A stretch of 64,000 nt of DNA from Auxenochlorella pyrenoidosa (Eukaryota > Chlorophyta > Trebouxiophyceae > Chlorellales > Chlorellaceae), in the NCBI GenBank assembly GCA_001430745.1, contig KQ482066.1, forward strand, positions 648,369 to 712,368, written 5' to 3'. Numbering within the stretch: the first letter of the stretch is position 1; every line of letters begins with the position of its first letter. The position numbers were made by a program, and so were the translations under genes. Positions 48,527 through 60,184 of this stretch are shown piece after piece. The notes beneath the pieces are model-generated. The model was not told where the DNA came from, searched no databases, and saw only the letters and a list, made by a program, of their open reading frames with translations.

Positions 48527-51500
48527 TTAACAGAAGATGTTCAGTGCCATGTCAAGGTTTAGGGTGCGGGTTGATTGGCCATCAAAGTGCTGCATGTCAC
48601 GGGGTCGGTATAGGGCGCCCATATATGCAGTGATGTCCCACACGGGCACGCCTGCCTTCCTCATCGCATACTCGGCATAGCTGTCAAACAGCTGGCGCCG
48701 GCCTTCTGTCTGCTAGGGAGGAGTGCAGCCACACAGGGCGGCATGCAGAGCATGAGGCAGCAGGTGCAGGCTGCATTGCAGTGCAGGCATCAAACAGCAG
48801 CGGCTGTGCCGCATCCCTGGCAATGGCTCTGCTAACCCATGCTGCCCGCTTGCGCAGAGCCCAGCCAACAGCTGCGGGAGTATGGCTGGCCTGCATGCTG
48901 CCTGCCAGGAACCCACAGCCCCGCGTCCACACCGGCATGCGCAGCTCACCGGGAAGAAGAGGTGGCTCGAAAAGGAGCTGGTGTCGGGCAGGCCTGTGCG
49001 CAGGGCGTCCTCGCGCATGGGGAAGCTGGTGCGCCACACCACCCGGGAGCGCATGCCGGCCAGCAGCGCCGCGATCGCGTCCATGTTGCTCCGCCACTCG
49101 GGGAAGCTGATCCGTCCCAGGCAGTGCGGCCCCAGGTTGAGCACGACTGCGTCCCCAGTCTCGTTCATCTGGCGCAGCTGCCTGGCCACATGGTCGGGCG
49201 CCAGGCAGCCATAGCCGACAAAGTAGATGAAGGAGAACTGCTTGGGCGGCGCCGCGCCGCCCAGGGCGAGCCGCGCAAAGGTGTCGTTGAAGCTAAAGTT
49301 GTCCATGTCAAATAAAATGCTGTTCTCCCAGTACCTGCGAGAAACAAAGGTGCCGGGGGGGGCGAGGCGGTGGCGCTCATGCATCTTTCGGCCCAGCACA
49401 GGTCTCCCGGGTGGAACGACATGGGCAGGCTCAATACCGCAAGGCAGGCGGGATGCATGGGCAGGTGAAAGGCAAGCAGCGGCTGCCTGACATGCCATCC
49501 AGCCGACCCAACTGGTTCACGCCATTGTCGGTGGAGCCCACGGGCACAGAGGTGAAGGGCGCCCCGGCGGTGCAGCCCCCCAGAGCCTCCTCCAGCTCCG
49601 GATCTGCCTGCCCAGCAGCCGCCGGGGTGCACCGCTCCTCCAGGAGCCAGTCTTCCAAGTAGAATCGGGGCCTCCAGGTCATGTTGCACTACAATGCAAA
49701 GACACGCAAGGCACTTGAGCAGAAGTAATCATTTCTGGAGCTTGGCCCACAAGCATGCTAGTGTCGGCCAGCACAGGACAGGGAATCAGGCTGCTTGGCA
49801 GCTCACCGGAGCCCGCGCAAGCATGAGCAAAAGGCCCCAGGCATAACTGCAGGCAGAGGAGGCAAAGTAGGCATTTGTTGCATGCCAGCAGTGGGACCCC
49901 ATGCAGGGGGCTAGAGGAGGATGCCGAACTACTCAGGCTTCCAAACAGCACTTCCGCCACCCCAACCCCTGCAGCCCTGCCCCACATGCAAGCAGCTGCA
50001 CGCCCGCACCGCGCGGTGCTGTCGCCATAAACCATTGCGCGTGTGGGGCCTGGCCCTGTCGCCAGCCGCCACGGCTCTGGCATGCAGCAGCGCTCCAGGT
50101 GCAGGAAGGTCCCATTGCGATACAGGTAATAGTCGCTGCGCACGAGACGGCCAGGGAGGGGCTCCTCCACTGCTGGCGCTGGCCCTCCTGGGTCCGGCTG
50201 CCCGCCATCGGGAGGCATGCCTCCATTAATCTCGTCGCTGCTGCTGCTGCTGCTGCTGCCGCCGCTGCTGCTGCTGGTGCCGCCGCCTGCAGGCGCGTCG
50301 CTGCCTGCTGCTGGCCGGGCCCAGCAGCCCTGTCGGGAGTACAGCTCTGGTACTTCCAGTGTTGTGATGTTCTCTGCCTTGGTGCCCAGGTAGCAGTGCG
50401 CCTCTGCTGCCTTGTCCTTGAGCTCTTCCTCATAGTTGGGAAAGGGGTTCTGCAGGGGGGGGGGCTGTTGGGGCAGGCTAAGGGGCAGGACTCTTGAGCG
50501 GACAGGCTTGGGGGCAGGACTGCACCGCCAGCCAGCTGCAAACGCAGCATGGAGCGACACGCGCTGCATGGAGCGACACGCGCTGCATGCTGCCAGGGAT
50601 GTGCTGCATGCAGCCACGCGCCTGGAAAGCGGCGCACAGCGAGTAGTGCAGGCGGAGCGTGAGCTGGTACCGGCCCGGGCGGAGCGGCACGAATGCCACC
50701 ATGTAGGTGCCGTCTCCCTGCGGTGAAAGCAGTTCAGAAGTGGGCATGGGCCAGGCTGCCGGAAAGCAAGTGGGCATCAGCCTCCAATCACGCTGCGTCC
50801 AGCCCACCGCTCTCGGCATGGCCCACCTGGTCAAACACGCGAGCCGGGATGCGCAGGGAAGTGCCATCATCCAGCAGGCGCGCGCTCCACGTGTCCCCAC
50901 CCCTGCTCTTGCGCTGGCCATCCGCCGTGGCGGTGGCAAACGTGAGCGTGTTCCACACGCCCTGCAGTGAGAAGGCCCGGGTCTTGTTGGCTGCCTGTCG
51001 CACTGACAGCCATTGCAGGCACAATGGCTGCAAAACGAGTACCCAAAGGGCTGCCTGCAGGGGCTTCCGAAAACAAAATTGATTCTCCTCACCAGCCCGC
51101 GAAACACGAGCGGCTGGACCGTGACGTGCGCAGGCGACGAGCGCTGCGCTGGGTCGCGCGCCGCACAGGGCTTGTACTGCCGTTCCGTCTCTGGGCAGAT
51201 GCTTTCCAGGCGGCGCCAGTATGCGGGTATCAAGGCGCTGATGTCGGGCGGCGGCGGTGCGTCACGCAGCAGCTTTTCGCCAGGGGGCGGCCCACCGCCG
51301 CACCAGCCCCCCGGCGGGCGCGGCGTGGCTGGCATCTGCTGCTGGATTGCGGCTGCTGCTAACAAGGCGCCTGTGTGCAGCCGCGCAAGTTGCGCTTGAA
51401 GCTGAGATGTGGCCATGTGAGGCAGGAACCTCTGCAGGGGTAATGCAACAAGATGTAGTCAGGCTGTTGGCCCACCCGATTAGCAGGCATTACGCTGCAG

Positions 51501-51615
51501 TTAGAGGTGTGATTCCTCTGCTTACCAAGCTTCCTAGCCCTAGAAGTGCAAGTGCCACGCCAAGCACCCAGCCGTGCCACAGCGGCGGTGCTGCTGGCAG
51601 CCGGAAACGCGCCAT
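48527..51615 (-). CDS. NXPE/PC-esterase-like protein, Golgi type II membrane
   Basis: Resembles the NXPE family: an Ig/filamin-like domain followed by an SGNH-type C-terminal esterase domain. Exon 1 (51526-51615) is a signal anchor, GWVLGVALALLGLGSL. Next come a stem with PPGGWCGGGPPPGEKLL, the Ig-like part (GVWNTLTFATATADGQRK, GGDTWSARLLDDGTSLR, GDGTYMVAFVPLRPGRYQL; 50700-50960), FPNYEEELKDKAAEAHCYLG (about 50400) and a Ser run of AGC codons (50220-50280). The block GPTRAMVYGDS holds the GDS motif (about 50040). It continues with WRPRFYLEDWLLEERC (about 49650), SILFDMDNFSFNDTFARLAL (about 49290), VVLNLGPHCLGRISFPEW (about 49110) and DMQHFDGQSTRTLNLDMALN (about 48560), whose D-x-x-H fits the catalytic pair. 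Its substrate is unknown; polysaccharide O-acetylation or deacetylation is an inference. Confidence 0.72.
50547..50588. repeat. 19-base tandem repeat in an NXPE-like gene intron
   Basis: GCATGGAGCGACACGCGCT occurs twice in a row, followed by the start of a third copy. Confidence 0.9.
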
Positions 51616-52583
51616 GGCGGCAGCGGCGGCGCTGCAAGGGTGGCGGCGGAGAAGCGGACGACTTTCGACGACTGCGATCAAGCGGTCTCTTTCTATCTGA
51701 CAGGTGACGTGTGCGCATCGCGAGACAAACCCCCAAGCTCGGCTTCAACATGCGAGGCACCTTTCACTCGGCTGGTTGCCCCTGGCATCCTTCTCACCAG
51801 AAGGGAGGAAACGCGTCGCGGCACTCGCTCAGCTGCCCTCCCCAGCTGGCCTCAAAGTGCCAGGGGTCTGTGACGCCTTCCTAGCATATCAACTTCCACC
51901 AGAACCCCAATTCATTTCATTGAAACGTGGGGAACGTGCGCGACAACCCGTCTTGCCCATGGGCAGTGCATGCTACGCAACCGTTCGCTGCCGCCGTCGC
52001 GCCACACGTGGCCATTCGCACTTTGAGTGATTTTTGCATCCTGTGTTGGATTGCAAGAACTTTTGCTAGTTTGAGCTTCGTTTGAAACAATCACTCCATG
52101 ATAGTGGCATGCATCGGCAACACGGGTACACAGGAGCATGCTGCGCAGTGACAGAGCACGACCAACCAGTGTTTTGTTTGGAACACTGTTGTCGGCGTCC
52201 GCCATGCAGCATCCAGCACATTTAAAGTTCTGTGAATAGATTATCTTGAACTGCATGCGGCATTTGCGCCATTGTCGATTGCCGTCAGCAACTTGGCACG
52301 GCCTCTGGATCTCGCTGCCAGTCGGGCCGAGGGTCAGGCCGCAAGGAGATGTCGTCAGTGTGCAGAAATGCATTGGAAAGGTTTAAGGGCTCAACCAGCC
52401 TCCCCAAGTAGTAGCGCCCAAGAGCACGGGGGGTGCAACAGACATGGAAGCAATTGCGGCACTGCCATGCGGCACTGCCAAGCGGCACCGCCAAGCGGGA
52501 GGGGGCGGTATCGGCCTGCACAAAAATGCACGGAAGGTCGTTTTCTCGACTTTCGGCATTCGCACCCTCATGGGCTGCGCAAA
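51616..52583. promoter_or_regulatory. Divergent intergenic region, NXPE-like and GT47 gene C
   Basis: About 970 bases between two divergent starts. A short stretch near 52455-52500 repeats GCGGCACTGCCAAGCG-like words. No other gene seen. Confidence 0.45.
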
Positions 52584-55500
52584 ATGGTACTTTTCAAGAA
52601 ATCGGGCAGGCCTCCCTCGCGCACCGCCTTGGGCCTGGCAGTGGGCCTGGCAGTAGGCGCCACTCTTTACGCTGTATACAGCGTGATGGTGCTGAAGGAA
52701 TTTGGATCTCATGCAAGTTGCTCCGCAACCCCGCTTGGCGCATGAGCAGGCCCAGGCTGCTCCTGTTCCTGGCTGTTCCTAAAGGCCATCCCATCCCGAC
52801 GTCGCATTTATGCAGAGGCGCACCGATCATCATGCTCCGTCGATGACATCGGCCAAGCTTCTGCTGCCGCTAGTGGCGGCGCCAGACCCAGCGGTTGTGC
52901 AGGGGCGGTGCAGCCTCACTAGAGGCGACTGGTGTGGGCGGTTTGATGCGCAAGTGCTCATCCCTGCCGTCCCACCACCTCGCGGCACGCAGCAGTGCCT
53001 GTGGAACTGCAACTTTGCGGGGGTTTGCGACGGCGTGACTGGCTGGTGCCGCTGCCCAGCCGGGTGGACTGGCGACGACTGCGCGACAAGGCTGAAGGTG
53101 GGGGTGTCGAGCCTTGACTTCGACTTGCCCTGGTCGCTCTGTTGCACGCTATGCCTGCGTGATGCGCAGGGCTCGCAGACCTGTGTGCACCTGCCGCCCT
53201 GCACTGCAGCGGCCGTGCAGTCAGCACTTGCGCTCGCATGGGTTTGAGCCGTTCAATGCGCCCACCGATCCATCGATGGGAGGCCTCACCATGGCGTGTG
53301 CAGACCTTTGCGACGAGGACGTGGGTGAGGAGAGGGAAATGCAAGGCACCAGAGGGGTTTGCGGAATGCTGCGCTCATCTGGTCTCTGAGCCAGTACCGC
53401 CAGCACTTCAACCTGTTCCCCTGCGGTTGAAACCCCCTGCATCTGCCCGCCTGCACCCCATGTTTGTCTGCTGCAGCACGGTGCTACTGCAACAGCAGCT
53501 TTGCGCATGGGCGCATCCCGGCAGACCCCTCGGCCCCGCCCGGCACGCCCCCCGTGCGCCACGGCCGCCCCATCGCGCACAACTGCCGGCGCAACACCGG
53601 CTGGGACGGGCAGAAGAGCGAGTTTGGCACTGTCGACTACGACAAGCTGTACGGCCCTGCCGGCTGGTGCCAGGCCGACACGCCCGACTTCAGATGTGGC
53701 TGCACCGAGGTGCGGCGACGCACCGTGCCATGATGGATGGTGGCGAGGGCGCAGGCTGCCTGCTGCACGCCTCCACCCACGCAGGAGCCCCGCCCTGCAT
53801 GCCCATGCGCGACAGCTGGTTGGGGTGCTGCCCCCGCAGGATGGCTGGGACGGGCCGACCTGCGAAGAGCCACACGAGGCCTTTTGCGTCAACCAGTGCA
53901 ACGGCCACGGCGAGTGCCAGCACGGCTTCTGCAAGTGCCACCCCGGCTGGTTTGGGCAGGACTGCGCGTACCGCATGGCGGACACCCCGCTGACGCCAGG
54001 CAAGCGCTTGATTTGCCTGAGCTGAGGCTCATCTGCCTGTGCACGCCCAGCTGTTTGCAGGCCGCTAGGTAAACCGTGAAATCCCGTTGCTTACAGCCCA
54101 GCTGTATACATGCTGCTGGCAGGCCTGGAAGACACAGAGCGTCCTTGGATCAAGCCGCATGTGCATACACCAGCAGCCCAGGACCCCGAGCCGGGCGCCA
54201 CACGCAGGCGGCCGCTTATATACATTTATGAACTGCCTGCCATTTTCAACACGCATATGCTCCAGGTGGGCTGGGGGCATGCAGCAGGGCAGGGCATGCC
54301 TGTTTGCCTTGCAGGGAGCGGCTGTGCGCCAAGCGTCCCGAGCAACCTCTCCTGGCTGCAGTACCGCACCGAGAAGTGGCAATGTGTACACCGCCTGTGG
54401 GTGGGAAAAAACGAGTCCCTCTCACACGATGCAAACCTCTACCAAATCGAGCCGGGTGCGCCGTGCCATCTGCGTATGCCTTGCCCTGCAGCTGCATTTG
54501 CACTGCCAGGCTCAACACAATTGGCGTGCCATCAGGGTGGCACCCTGCCCTCTCTTCTTCTTGGCTTTTTACTAACAGCGCTGCTGCAGCCCTGCAGGCC
54601 TGCACGAAATGCTGGCCCAGTCTGCCCATCGGACGCTCGATGCAGCCGAGGCGGATTATTTTTATGTGCCAACCTATGTCCGCTGCCTCACCTCATTCAT
54701 TTGTAAGTTGGCAGGTCGCCTTGGTCGAGTTGCCCGGCGTGTCACAAGTCTGTTGTACCGGAAGCAACACCTTTCCTTGCCCAAGCCTGTGCAGATGCCG
54801 CCGACTTCCCTGTCTTCCATGGAGGGCCTTTTGCGCCGCGAACACATGCTGCTACAAACATGTGAGACAGCGGTGCGCCCTGCAGCGAGTTGGCGCCTGC
54901 GCATGGGGCGTGCAGTGACACGCCATCCTTCACAAGAGTGTGGGCACACATCTGGCTGGGGACCCACGGCTGCCGCGCAGGTTGATAGAGGCGCACCACT
55001 GGCTTTCGACCCACTTGCCGTATTGGAGTAGAAATGGCGGCAGGGACCACATCCTCTTAGCCATCCACGACGAAGGCAGCTGCTGGGTGCCCTCGGTGCT
55101 GCGGCCTGCCATCCTGCTGGTCCACTGGGGGCGCACAGACGTGCCTCACACCAGCGAGAGCGGGTGGGCTGCAGCGCGACGATGTGCAGCATGCTGTGCA
55201 CTGTGAACCCAGCTCCTCTGTTTAACTTTGCTGCTGCGCATCGTTTGCCCCTCCCTCTCAGGTATGCGCCCGACAACTACAGCATCAACTCGACGTGAGT
55301 GCTGCGGGGCTGGGTGCTTGCCCAGCAAGGGCACAGTGCAGCTGTGCCGCGCAAAGCGCTCACCTTCTGCACACTGTATGCCGGTGCAGGCACCCAGTGT
55401 GGCAGCCAGAGGGGCACTTTGGTAAGCTGCAGCAGGACAAGTACCCTTGCTATGATCCATCCAAGGCAAGCCAAGCAGCCGGGGAGGGGAGATGCCATTG

Positions 55501-57261
55501 TCTGATGTTGTCTGTGTTGCCTGCTCTCTGTGCGCAACCGCTTGCTTGCTTTGCATCTTCTCGCACTTGCTTGTTGGGCTTAAAGTCTGTCTAACCGCAA
55601 CGGAACTTGCGACACCGACCCACAATGACTCTCTTCTGATCTGCTACGCATGTGTTGCAGGACTTAGTTATTCCGCCTATGTTTAGTCCTGCCAAATACA
55701 AATCATCGCCATTCCTCGGCGGCCCAGGGCGTAACCGCACCATGCTTGCCGTTTTCAAAGGTATGCGGCGTACCCTGCACGGTCGTTTGCCGGGCGTCAG
55801 TGGGCTCATCGTGCGTAACTTGAGGCGCTCATAACTTGCGCCGGCCTTGTGTCCCTGACCCCCGCACCTGCTGCAGGCCGCATCCAGCCGGACAACCTAA
55901 AATTCAGCAGAGGCACAAGGCAAACATTGACCAATATTTCCCGTGCGTCCCTTGCTCCTGCCCTATTCGGTTTGCACAGTTTCAGTGTTCTGACCAGCCC
56001 CGCCCAGTTGCATGCAATTGTGCCTATTGCAAGCCAAGCCCTGCTGTGCCGCATGCAGAGGCGGAGGACTGGTGGGGCAAGCACAGAATGTGGATTGGGG
56101 AGAGCGCCCCTCCTGAGTTCAAGGGCTCCTACTCAGATCTACTGTCGCAATCCGTCTTTTGCCTGGCTCTGATGGGCGACGGTTGGTCAGCAAGGTTTGA
56201 AGACGGCCTGCTAAATGGGTGAGTGGGAGCAGGGCTTCCACAAGTCTCCGCGATGGCTGCTGGCATGCCCCATGCGAGGTCTGTCTGAGAGCAGCCTGTC
56301 TCAGCCACTTGCCTGTTGTACCAAGTGATGCTCTGCTGTTTCTTGCCACCTGCTGCCCGGGGTCTTGCCAACTTTTTACCGGCCCGCTCTTCTTGCGGTT
56401 GCCCTCTGCAGCTGTATTCCCGTGATCATCATCGACAATGTGGAGCTGACATGGCATTCAATTATGGACCTGGATGCGTACAGCATGAGGGTTGCGCAGA
56501 AAGATATGGCACGGCTGCCCGAGATGTTGAAGGCGGTGCCACCAGAGGACGTGGCCCGCATGCAGGTTGGCTGCAAGCTAGCTGTGTGCAGCCTTGGCCT
56601 TGTGTCTTGTTGGCAGCACCGGCTCGCAGGGAGCTGCTGCCTGCAGGCTTCGACACACACATTTGCACTGGTTGATGCAGGCCAACATCCGCAAGGTGTG
56701 GCGCCGGCATCTGTGGACAAGCTACCGCCCATATGGAAAAGTGGCGAGGGAGCTCATACGACCACAGCAGGCCGAAGCCTCGGAAGAGGTGCACACAGCT
56801 CATGGCGACATGGACACTGTGCTGGCAGGACAGACAGCTGCATGGGCTGTGGGCACTGGTTGAGAGAGACTGCCAGCTGCTCGGCCATTCAACCCGCGCT
56901 GTCACGCTCTCGCTGCCACTTGCATCAGCTCAGCCTGCCATCCAACCCAATCCACTGCACGGTGCAGGGAGCAGCCGTCATCGACTTTGACCAAGACGAC
57001 GCATTCTCAACCATCATTCAGGTCTGCTGTGCAGCGCATGTTGCAAGCAACGGCACATGCACACTTGTTGCGCCCTGTGGTTCGGCTCGTCCGGGTGTGC
57101 ACCACAGCTTCTCTCTCTGCCAACGAGCACTTTCCCACCAACCTGCCAACCATCATATGTCTGTGCAGTGGCTGTATGCTAGGCTTGATGAGCTTGGAGC
57201 GCACGCGCCTGCGGGTGCCAGCTCACGAGGGCGCACGATGGAGGCTGCAGACCAGCAATGA
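52584..57261 (+). CDS. EGF-like/exostosin GT47 glycosyltransferase, gene C
   Basis: Largest of the three GT47 genes. ATG 52584 gives a classic type II anchor, TALGLAVGLAVGATLYAVYS. Two clean EGF-type modules follow: CDGVTGWCRCPAGWTGDDC (about 53030) and CNGHGECQHGFCKCHPGWFG (about 53900), with HNCRRNTGWDGQKSEFGTVD (about 53580) between them. The exostosin domain starts PLIYIYELPAIFNTHM (about 54215) and includes EADYFYVPTYVRC (about 54650), DFPVFHGGPFAPRTH (about 54800), HHWLSTHLPYWSRNGGRDHI (about 54995), WWGKHRMWIGESAPPEFKGS (about 56075), VFCLALMGDGWSARF (about 56155), CIPVIIIDNVELTWH (about 56410) and FDQDDAFSTIIQ (about 56990). Stop about 57259-57261. Gene C differs from A and B by having a signal anchor rather than a short signal peptide. 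Confidence 0.9.
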
Positions 57262-57789
57262 CTGCATGTTTGTTAACCCTCTGCCACTTCCACTCCTGAT
57301 TTTCCGTGCATTTAACGGGAATGGAGACAGCCAAGGCTCACAAAGCAGGACAAATGGATTTGCAGGGTCCAGCCAGGGGTCCAGCTGAAATGTAGGTGGC
57401 GCGGCCGATATCACAGGTGGTTCCACAGAGGGACCCCGCGCTGCTTTTCTGCCAGTGCGTTCCTTTCTCAGCCAGAGCAGCCTCGCGAGTTTCCTTCAGC
57501 CCCCAGCATCCAGGGTGCGCCCAGCTCTCAATACGCGGCCGCCCTCCCCCCGCGGGGTTACAACAGCGCACACAGCCCCTACATTTGTGAGGACAGCTGG
57601 GTCGCGCTAACCAGCGTTCTGGGGCCCGACCGCGCTGCAACCCAGCCAACGCCGGTCCCGCCACTTGCCGCCCTCGCCACCGCCAGGTCTGGGTTTCAGG
57701 TGTCCTGAACAAAACACCTCGCTGTTTTCCTGTACGCTCCTGCAGAACCTGCGAGTTAATCTTCAAGGACGTCAGCGCTCCCACTGGGC
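57262..57789. other. Intergenic: GT47 gene C 3' end and LicD-like gene 1 promoter
   Basis: Both neighbours read rightward. Nothing else recognisable is present; open frames on the opposite strand lack any family feature. Confidence 0.45.
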
Positions 57790-59961
57790 ATGGCTGTGGT
57801 GTCCGCCGCAAAGCCGGCGCGGCAGGCGGCTGCCCAGGAGGGATGGCGGGCCCACCCCGCCATGCTGCTGTCCAGCACGCTGCTCCTGGTGATGCTCGCC
57901 GTGGCGGCGCACCCAGCAGCGCTGGGCGCTGTGCGCGGCAGCAAGCTGCACTTTTTCGCGCAGCATGGCCCTGAGCACGAGGCCGATGCGGCTGGCATGG
58001 GGGCCACAGACCTGCGGCTGGTCGGCAGCGATGGCAGCAGCAGAGGCGTGAGCAGCACTCCTGCCGCAGAACCCGTCTTGCCAGCCAGCAGCAGCGCCAG
58101 TGCAGATTCAGACAGCAGCGCCAGTGCAGGCTCAAACAGCAGCGCCAGTGCAGACCCGGGCAGCACCTCTGGCCGGTGTGGCAGCGGGCCCGGGCCCTGG
58201 CGGGAGCCGAGGCCGCTGCTGCCGGAAGCTGAGCACCCATTCCCAGCGACCTTTGGCGAGTACGTCGGAATGCCCTGCGCCCAGATCACTTGCCGCAAGT
58301 AGGTGCCAGGGATTTGGAGGCCCCTGCTGCTGTGCGCTGGTCGCAAGATGGATGTCAGCTGTGTGGGGCGGATCGGCCGAGTGCATGTGCAGGTGCGCAG
58401 AGAGCTGGTTGCCCTCAACTCTCAATTTCAATGGTAATCTGTGTTCAGGGATCTCGAGAAATGTCCGCCGACTGACAAGAGCTGCTGCACGCACTGGTGC
58501 GCACCCCTCACATGGTCATTGGAGGGGCATGTGCGTTGTGCAGCATAGGGTGCAAGGTTGACAAAACCAAGCCCGGCGTTTTTGTCCAGTGGGTAAAGCA
58601 GCTGTGTTGGGCTGCCTTGCCGCTCTCCTGCTGGCCCCTGCAGGCTCCTGGGCCTCCTGGAATTTTGCGGCTGGTTTTTCAACACCCACGGGCTCGGCGG
58701 CATGTGGATGCTGGCCTATGGAACCATGCTTGGCGCATACAGGTGCGCAATGCAACCAGCCACGGCGGCAGCAAAATTTGCTGGCGACCATAGAGCTGCA
58801 CAGGGCATGGGGGAACTGTTTGAGAAGTGCATGCGTCAGCTGTCCGGCCAGACAATCTGCATTTACTTATTATTTTTTTGAGGCAGCTGCTGCCCGTGCA
58901 CCCTGGGGCTTGCAGGAACGGGACCATACTTCCATGGTGAGCCATTTGAGCCGTTGCCCTGGCGTCAGCCACTGCGCCGCTGCATGTTGCCTGCTGCCTG
59001 CAATCCTCTGCTTGCACTACTATATTTTGCCCTTGCCCTGCAAGCACCACGTGGCTCACACAGAGGTTGCGTCCTGCAGGGATCATGATGGCGATTTGAT
59101 GATTACAACCGAGGTGTGTAAGGTTGCAATCACTCTGTTTGCCAGGCTGGTGCTGCGTGACCGCCCTGCCACTTTGGCTGGCTGCTCCATTGGGATGCAG
59201 CATCAAGGCATCTTCCTTGTTTCCACAGTACTTGAGTTTGCATCCTTGGCTTGAGTGCAGTTGTACAACTTGATTCAGAGCGCTAATAATTCGACTCTGC
59301 GCCAGGCGGCCTGGCGCTACGGAATCCTCTTACGACCCAACGAAGGTGGGCTGCGTGCTATGTACATGCCAAATCAATCTGCATGCCACAGCGTCGCTTG
59401 TTGTGCTGTGTCGGCTGGGCACTCTGTGGAGCGCAACGCTAACATGGCGCCTGGTGCCTGCCTTGTGTTCCCCCGCAGGACCATACGTGATGGGCAAGGT
59501 GCGCACCTGCCAGCATGTGCAAATGCTCTTCCGGCTGCCATATGCAGATCTTCTTGGGCTGGCCCTGGTGGCAGCAAATGCAGCTTGCGGACAGAATGCA
59601 CAGAGGCAATTGACTCTGATGAGAGAGCGAGTGTGCAGTGCAGGTCTGAGTTGCGCGTTTGCCAGCCCTGCAGGCGTGCTACCACCCAGCCCATCCTGAC
59701 TTGCATTCAGATGAGGGCGGCCCGCCCCCGGAGCCAGGGCCTGTCAGGCCCTTCATCGACCTCTTTGAGGCGCGGCGAGTCGAGGGGGAAGACCTGTACC
59801 AAGCCTGGCTGAACGAATCGTACGAACCCCCCATCGAGAAGCTGACCTTCAGCAAGCTCTATTGCGTCGACGGGTTGAACCTTGTTGGCCCTGACGACGC
59901 CGACGATCACCTCACTGCCTATTATGCTGACTGGCGCACGCCGAAGAAAGAGCGGATCTGA
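57790..59961 (+). CDS. LicD/fukutin-like protein 1
   Basis: The LicD/fukutin/FKRP group has a nucleotidyltransferase-like fold and transfers phosphocholine or ribitol-/sugar-phosphate onto glycans. ATG 57790 (MAVVSAAKPARQ) precedes a membrane segment, MLLSSTLLLVMLAVAAHPAA. A Ser/Ala stem contains three 24-base repeats (58090-58161). Then come KCPPTDKSCCTHW (about 58460), GLLEFCGWFFNTHGLGG, MWMLAYGTMLGAYR (about 58710) and, after an intron, NGTILPW and DHDGDLMITTE (58920/59085), carrying the LicD aspartates. Next are LRQAAWRYGILLRPNEG (about 59300), ACYHPAHPDLHSDEGG (about 59680), PFIDLFEARRVEGEDLYQA, KLTFSKLYCVDGLNLVGPDD and the end DWRTPKKERI. Paralogue of the convergent gene ending at 60185. 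Confidence 0.82.
58090..58161 (+). repeat. 24-base coding repeat x3 in the LicD-like 1 stem
   Basis: Three units of 24 bases encode SSASADSD, SSASAGSN and SSASADPG, a flexible Ser-rich stem between membrane anchor and catalytic part, a likely O-glycosylation site. Confidence 0.93.
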
Positions 59962-60033
59962 CCCTCTGCCCCCCGACTCAACTCCAAAGCTCAGCATGTG
60001 TGAATTCATCATTGTGCGGTTGTCTTTAATTTG

Positions 60034-60038
60034 TGTAA
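60034..60038 (+). terminator. TGTAA poly(A) signal of LicD-like 1
   Basis: It lies 73 bases after the stop at 59961, between the two convergent LicD genes. Confidence 0.5.
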
Positions 60039-60184
60039 GATATTTATAATTGGAATTGAGTGCTGGCCTCTCTACTTGAAATCCAGAAACGGCAAATTGG
60101 CGCGGCTCTTTGGGACCAAATCGGTCGCTGCTGCAAGTCTGATACGCTGAGCAGGGTCAAGGTGTGGCCCCGTACACTGTGATT

